DNA from: Sphingomonadaceae bacterium
Lineage (GTDB): Bacteria; Pseudomonadota; Alphaproteobacteria; Sphingomonadales; Sphingomonadaceae
Length of the DNA stretch: 5,664 nucleotides
Direction: 5' to 3'
NCBI GenBank assembly: GCA_016462305.1
Contig: JAEMTM010000074.1
Coordinates: forward strand, 1 to 5,664
Shown here: positions 4,887 to 5,664 of the stretch, piece after piece
Numbering within the stretch: the first letter of the stretch is position 1
Layout of the letters: every line of letters begins with the position of its first letter
Made by a program: the position numbers and the translations under genes
Notes under the pieces: generated by a model
Database searches by the model: none
What the model was told of the DNA's origin: nothing
Seen by the model: only the letters and a program-made list of their open reading frames with translations

Positions 4887-5664
4887 ACGACCGCGTATCC
4901 ATTTCCATCGACAATCATGTCGCCGACGTCCGCCTGACGCGGGCGGACAAGATGAACGCGCTTGACCCGGCGATGTTTCAGGGGATCATCGCGGCCGGCG
5001 AAGAGCTGGCGTCCACGAAAGGCATCCGTGCGGTGGTATTGTCGGGCGAAGGACGCAGTTTCTGCGCAGGCCTTGACATGGCCAGCATGGCAAGCGGCGG
5101 CGCAAGCGCGAGCGGCGGGATGGGCAGCCTGACCGACCGGACGCATGGCAACGCCAACACATTCCAACAGGTTGCCATGCTGTGGCGCAAATTGCCGATG
5201 CCAGTGATCGCGGCGGTGCATGGTGTGTGTTTCGGCGGCGGGTTGCAAATTGCGAGCGGCGCAGACATCCGCGTGGTTGCGCCGGATGCGCGGATGGCCG
5301 TGATGGAAATGAAATGGGGCCTTATCCCCGACATGGGCGGCTATGCCCTGTGGCGCGGGTTGGTGCGTGAAGATAATTTGCGCGAACTGACCTACACCAA
5401 CCGTGCGTTTTCAGGGGCCGAGGCGCTAAATCTTGGCTTTGCGACCTTATTAGACGAAAACCCATTTGCCCGCGCAATGGCCATTGCCCGCGAAATTGCC
5501 GACCGCAACCCAGAGGCGATGCGCGAGGCAAAGGCATTGTTCAACGAATATGCCGATATGGACGAAGACGCGATATTGATGGCCGAAAGCGTCCGCCAAG
5601 CCCGCGTCATCCGCAAACCCAACCAGATTGAAGCGGTGATGGCCGGAATGCAAAAGCGGGCGGC
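4883..5664 (+). CDS. Crotonase / enoyl-CoA hydratase family protein (3' end outside window)
   Basis: Starting at the ATG in an ATGA overlap with the previous gene, 260 codons are open to the right edge. Members of this type are roughly 265-270 residues, so only a few are missing. It has the crotonase layout: A-D-K-M-N-A-L (21-27), the oxyanion-hole motif F-C-A-G-L-D-M (60-66), the second oxyanion segment G-V-C-F-G-G-G-L (114-121) and M-E-M-K-W-G-L-I-P-D-M-G-G (141-153). The second catalytic Glu of rat enoyl-CoA hydratase (E164) is conserved as Glu142. The first (E144) is replaced by Gln122. Asp150 sits where dienoyl-CoA isomerases have a catalytic Asp. The enzyme should bind an acyl-CoA, but classical hydration is doubtful and the substrate is unknown. 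A Gly/Ser/Ala/Met-rich loop lies at residues 66-82. A weak GGA lies six bases before the ATG, and translation is probably coupled to the VOC gene. Confidence 0.92.
   Translation, partial: MNDRVSISIDNHVADVRLTRADKMNALDPAMFQGIIAAGEELASTKGIRAVVLSGEGRSFCAGLDMASMASGGASASGGMGSLTDRTHGNANTFQQVAMLWRKLPMPVIAAVHGVCFGGGLQIASGADIRVVAPDARMAVMEMKWGLIPDMGGYALWRGLVREDNLRELTYTNRAFSGAEALNLGFATLLDENPFARAMAIAREIADRNPEAMREAKALFNEYADMDEDAILMAESVRQARVIRKPNQIEAVMAGMQKRA

Noticed and set aside
4862..5653. Several minus-strand open frames opposite the crotonase
   Set aside because: The plus strand carries one continuous 260-codon crotonase frame with all expected motifs, so the minus frames are codon-bias shadows.

Overview
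The window looks like chromosomal DNA of an alphaproteobacterium, most likely a sphingomonad (Sphingomonadaceae/Erythrobacteraceae). This is inferred from the protein styles: a siderophore-type TonB receptor C-terminus with an N-N-I-S-T-G-A-P-I-N motif, an Asp-type HemB, a long membrane-anchored M23 peptidase, and a crotonase of a familiar alphaproteobacterial type. A CtrA-like box in the only sizeable intergenic gap agrees with this. Base composition is moderately GC-rich and even by eye. I see no insertion sequence, tRNA, rRNA, CRISPR array or obvious sign of recent transfer.

Layout: (1) The C-terminal end of a TonB-dependent outer-membrane receptor on + (to 322). (2) A minus-strand block read from right to left: M23/LytM cell-wall endopeptidase (3596 to 1971), hemB (1931 to 921) and a gamma-carbonic-anhydrase-like hexapeptide protein (882 to 319). 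Its last stop codon overlaps the receptor's stop codon in a shared TTAA. (3) A divergent intergenic region of about 200 bases (3597-3795) with a candidate CtrA box and promoter facing the M23 gene, and a strong ribosome binding site facing the plus-strand genes. (4) A tight plus-strand operon: a kappa-GST/DsbA-fold protein of the 2-hydroxychromene-2-carboxylate isomerase family, a VOC-domain protein with a lipoprotein signal peptide, and a crotonase/enoyl-CoA hydratase family protein that runs off the right edge. Both junctions in this operon are 4-base ATGA start/stop overlaps.

How the genes work together: the minus-strand block mixes peptidoglycan hydrolysis, haem synthesis and a housekeeping LbH protein, so it looks like a co-transcribed housekeeping cluster rather than one pathway. 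The plus-strand trio is the most system-like part. An isomerase-type thioredoxin fold, a VOC fold and a crotonase suggest catabolism or detoxification of an organic acid or CoA thioester. The substrate cannot be read from the sequence, and the lipoprotein signal on the VOC protein places it outside the cytoplasm, apart from its operon partners. Most of the window is ordinary. The candidates worth following are the VOC lipoprotein operon and the CtrA-type site upstream of the M23 gene.
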